A stretch of 6,450 nucleotides of DNA. Origin: Betaproteobacteria bacterium UBA6910 (GTDB taxonomy: Bacteria; Pseudomonadota; Gammaproteobacteria; Burkholderiales; UBA6910). The notes under the pieces were generated by a model, which was not told the DNA's origin, made no database searches, and saw only the letters and a program-made list of their open reading frames with translations. Shown here in pieces: positions 6,045 through 6,450 of this stretch. Location of the stretch: assembly GCA_002451065.1 (NCBI GenBank), contig DKBC01000155.1, forward strand, positions 1 to 6,450, read 5' to 3'. Positions within the stretch are counted from its first letter, which is position 1, and every line of letters starts with the position of its first letter. The translations under genes and the position numbers were made by a program.

Positions 6045-6450
6045 CTAGCGCAGATGCACGGCCTCGAAGCGTGCCACCATCCGGTCTCCCTGATAAAGCA
6101 GGAGCTGCTCGCCGACGATCTCGTGGCGGTCGGCTGCGGCCAGCGCCTTGAGAAACGCGCCCTCGGTGTCCATGCCCCGGGGACATGCCATCATGGTGGC
6201 GCCCATTTCGGAAAAGCGGATCCCGCCGTCCTTGATCTGGTAACCGCCGAAGAAACCATTGCAGCCGGCGAAGCCCTGAACCCGGCCCTGCACCGCCTGC
6301 AGCACCATGTGGGGCTCCCGCTGGCCCGGGAGACCAACCAGCGTCGCCCCCTCCACGAACACCAGCTTCCAGTGGGTCCCGGCGAGATCGGCGCCGCGCG
6401 GTGTGCAGTTTTCGTTGGGCCACGCCCTTGCGAATTTCTCGATCACCAGG
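6045..6450 (-). CDS. META-domain (HslJ-like) envelope protein, C-terminal part (5' partial)
   Basis: The frame is open to the window edge and ends with TAG at 6047-6045, giving 134 visible residues that start LVIEKFARAWPNENC. The segment GTHWKLVFVEGA begins a META domain (formerly DUF306). It continues with FAGCNGFFGGYQI and then with MGATMMACPRGMD, the conserved GCNxFxGxY and TxMACP blocks of HslJ-like proteins. The domain is a small beta-rich fold found in periplasmic and outer-membrane proteins and linked in HslJ to novobiocin resistance. The leading VIEKFxRAWPxxxC stretch resembles the bridge seen in proteins where a NlpE-like N-terminal domain precedes META. I therefore expect a longer protein, probably a lipoprotein, starting beyond the edge, and treat the GTG at 6446 as an internal valine. 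The gene is 114 bases upstream of DUF2235 on the same strand; cotranscription is possible but not indicated. Confidence 0.85.
   Translation of the reverse strand, partial: LVIEKFARAWPNENCTPRGADLAGTHWKLVFVEGATLVGLPGQREPHMVLQAVQGRVQGFAGCNGFFGGYQIKDGGIRFSEMGATMMACPRGMDTEGAFLKALAAADRHEIVGEQLLLYQGDRMVARFEAVHLR

Noticed and set aside
6444..6446. GTG at 6446 as the start of the META protein
   Set aside because: The frame stays open to the window edge, and the residues before the META domain resemble an interdomain bridge of longer family members. No ribosome site can be assessed.

Overview
This is a GC-rich bacterial chromosomal window with dense gene packing. A dihydrolipoyl dehydrogenase carrying its own N-terminal lipoyl domain, a ProA C-terminus, a DUF2780 protein, a DUF4332 protein and a META-domain protein together suggest a proteobacterium, most likely a betaproteobacterium or a related gammaproteobacterium. 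This assignment is by protein resemblance only. No mobile element, CRISPR array, tRNA or rRNA is visible.

Left part (1-2081, plus strand): the last 35 codons of proA (gamma-glutamyl phosphate reductase, proline synthesis) are followed by a 182-base spacer. The spacer holds two oppositely oriented arms of a degenerate 9-base periodic repeat. Next comes lpdA (291-2081), a lipoyl-E3 fusion of the 2-oxoacid dehydrogenase complexes, with all catalytic motifs intact. A convergent, hairpin-rich spacer (2082-2196) separates it from the next gene.

Right part (2197-6450, minus strand): six genes run leftwards toward lpdA. In transcription order they are a META-domain (HslJ-like) envelope protein cut by the window edge; a DUF2235 alpha/beta-hydrolase of the Tle1-like lipase superfamily; a secreted Sel1-repeat protein starting 3 bases after it; a transglutaminase-like cysteine protease/transferase starting 13 bases later; a glycine-rich DUF2780 protein; and a DUF4332 helix-hairpin-helix protein that probably starts at TTG. 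Spacing suggests that the DUF2235, Sel1 and transglutaminase genes form one transcription unit. The DUF2780 and DUF4332 genes (52 bases apart) form a second pair, possibly cotranscribed with the first.

The most interesting candidate is the tightly coupled pair of a leaderless DUF2235 hydrolase and a signal-peptide-bearing Sel1-repeat protein. It resembles the layout of a lipase effector with a periplasmic immunity protein. No VgrG, PAAR or other secretion-system gene is in the window, so a housekeeping role is equally open.
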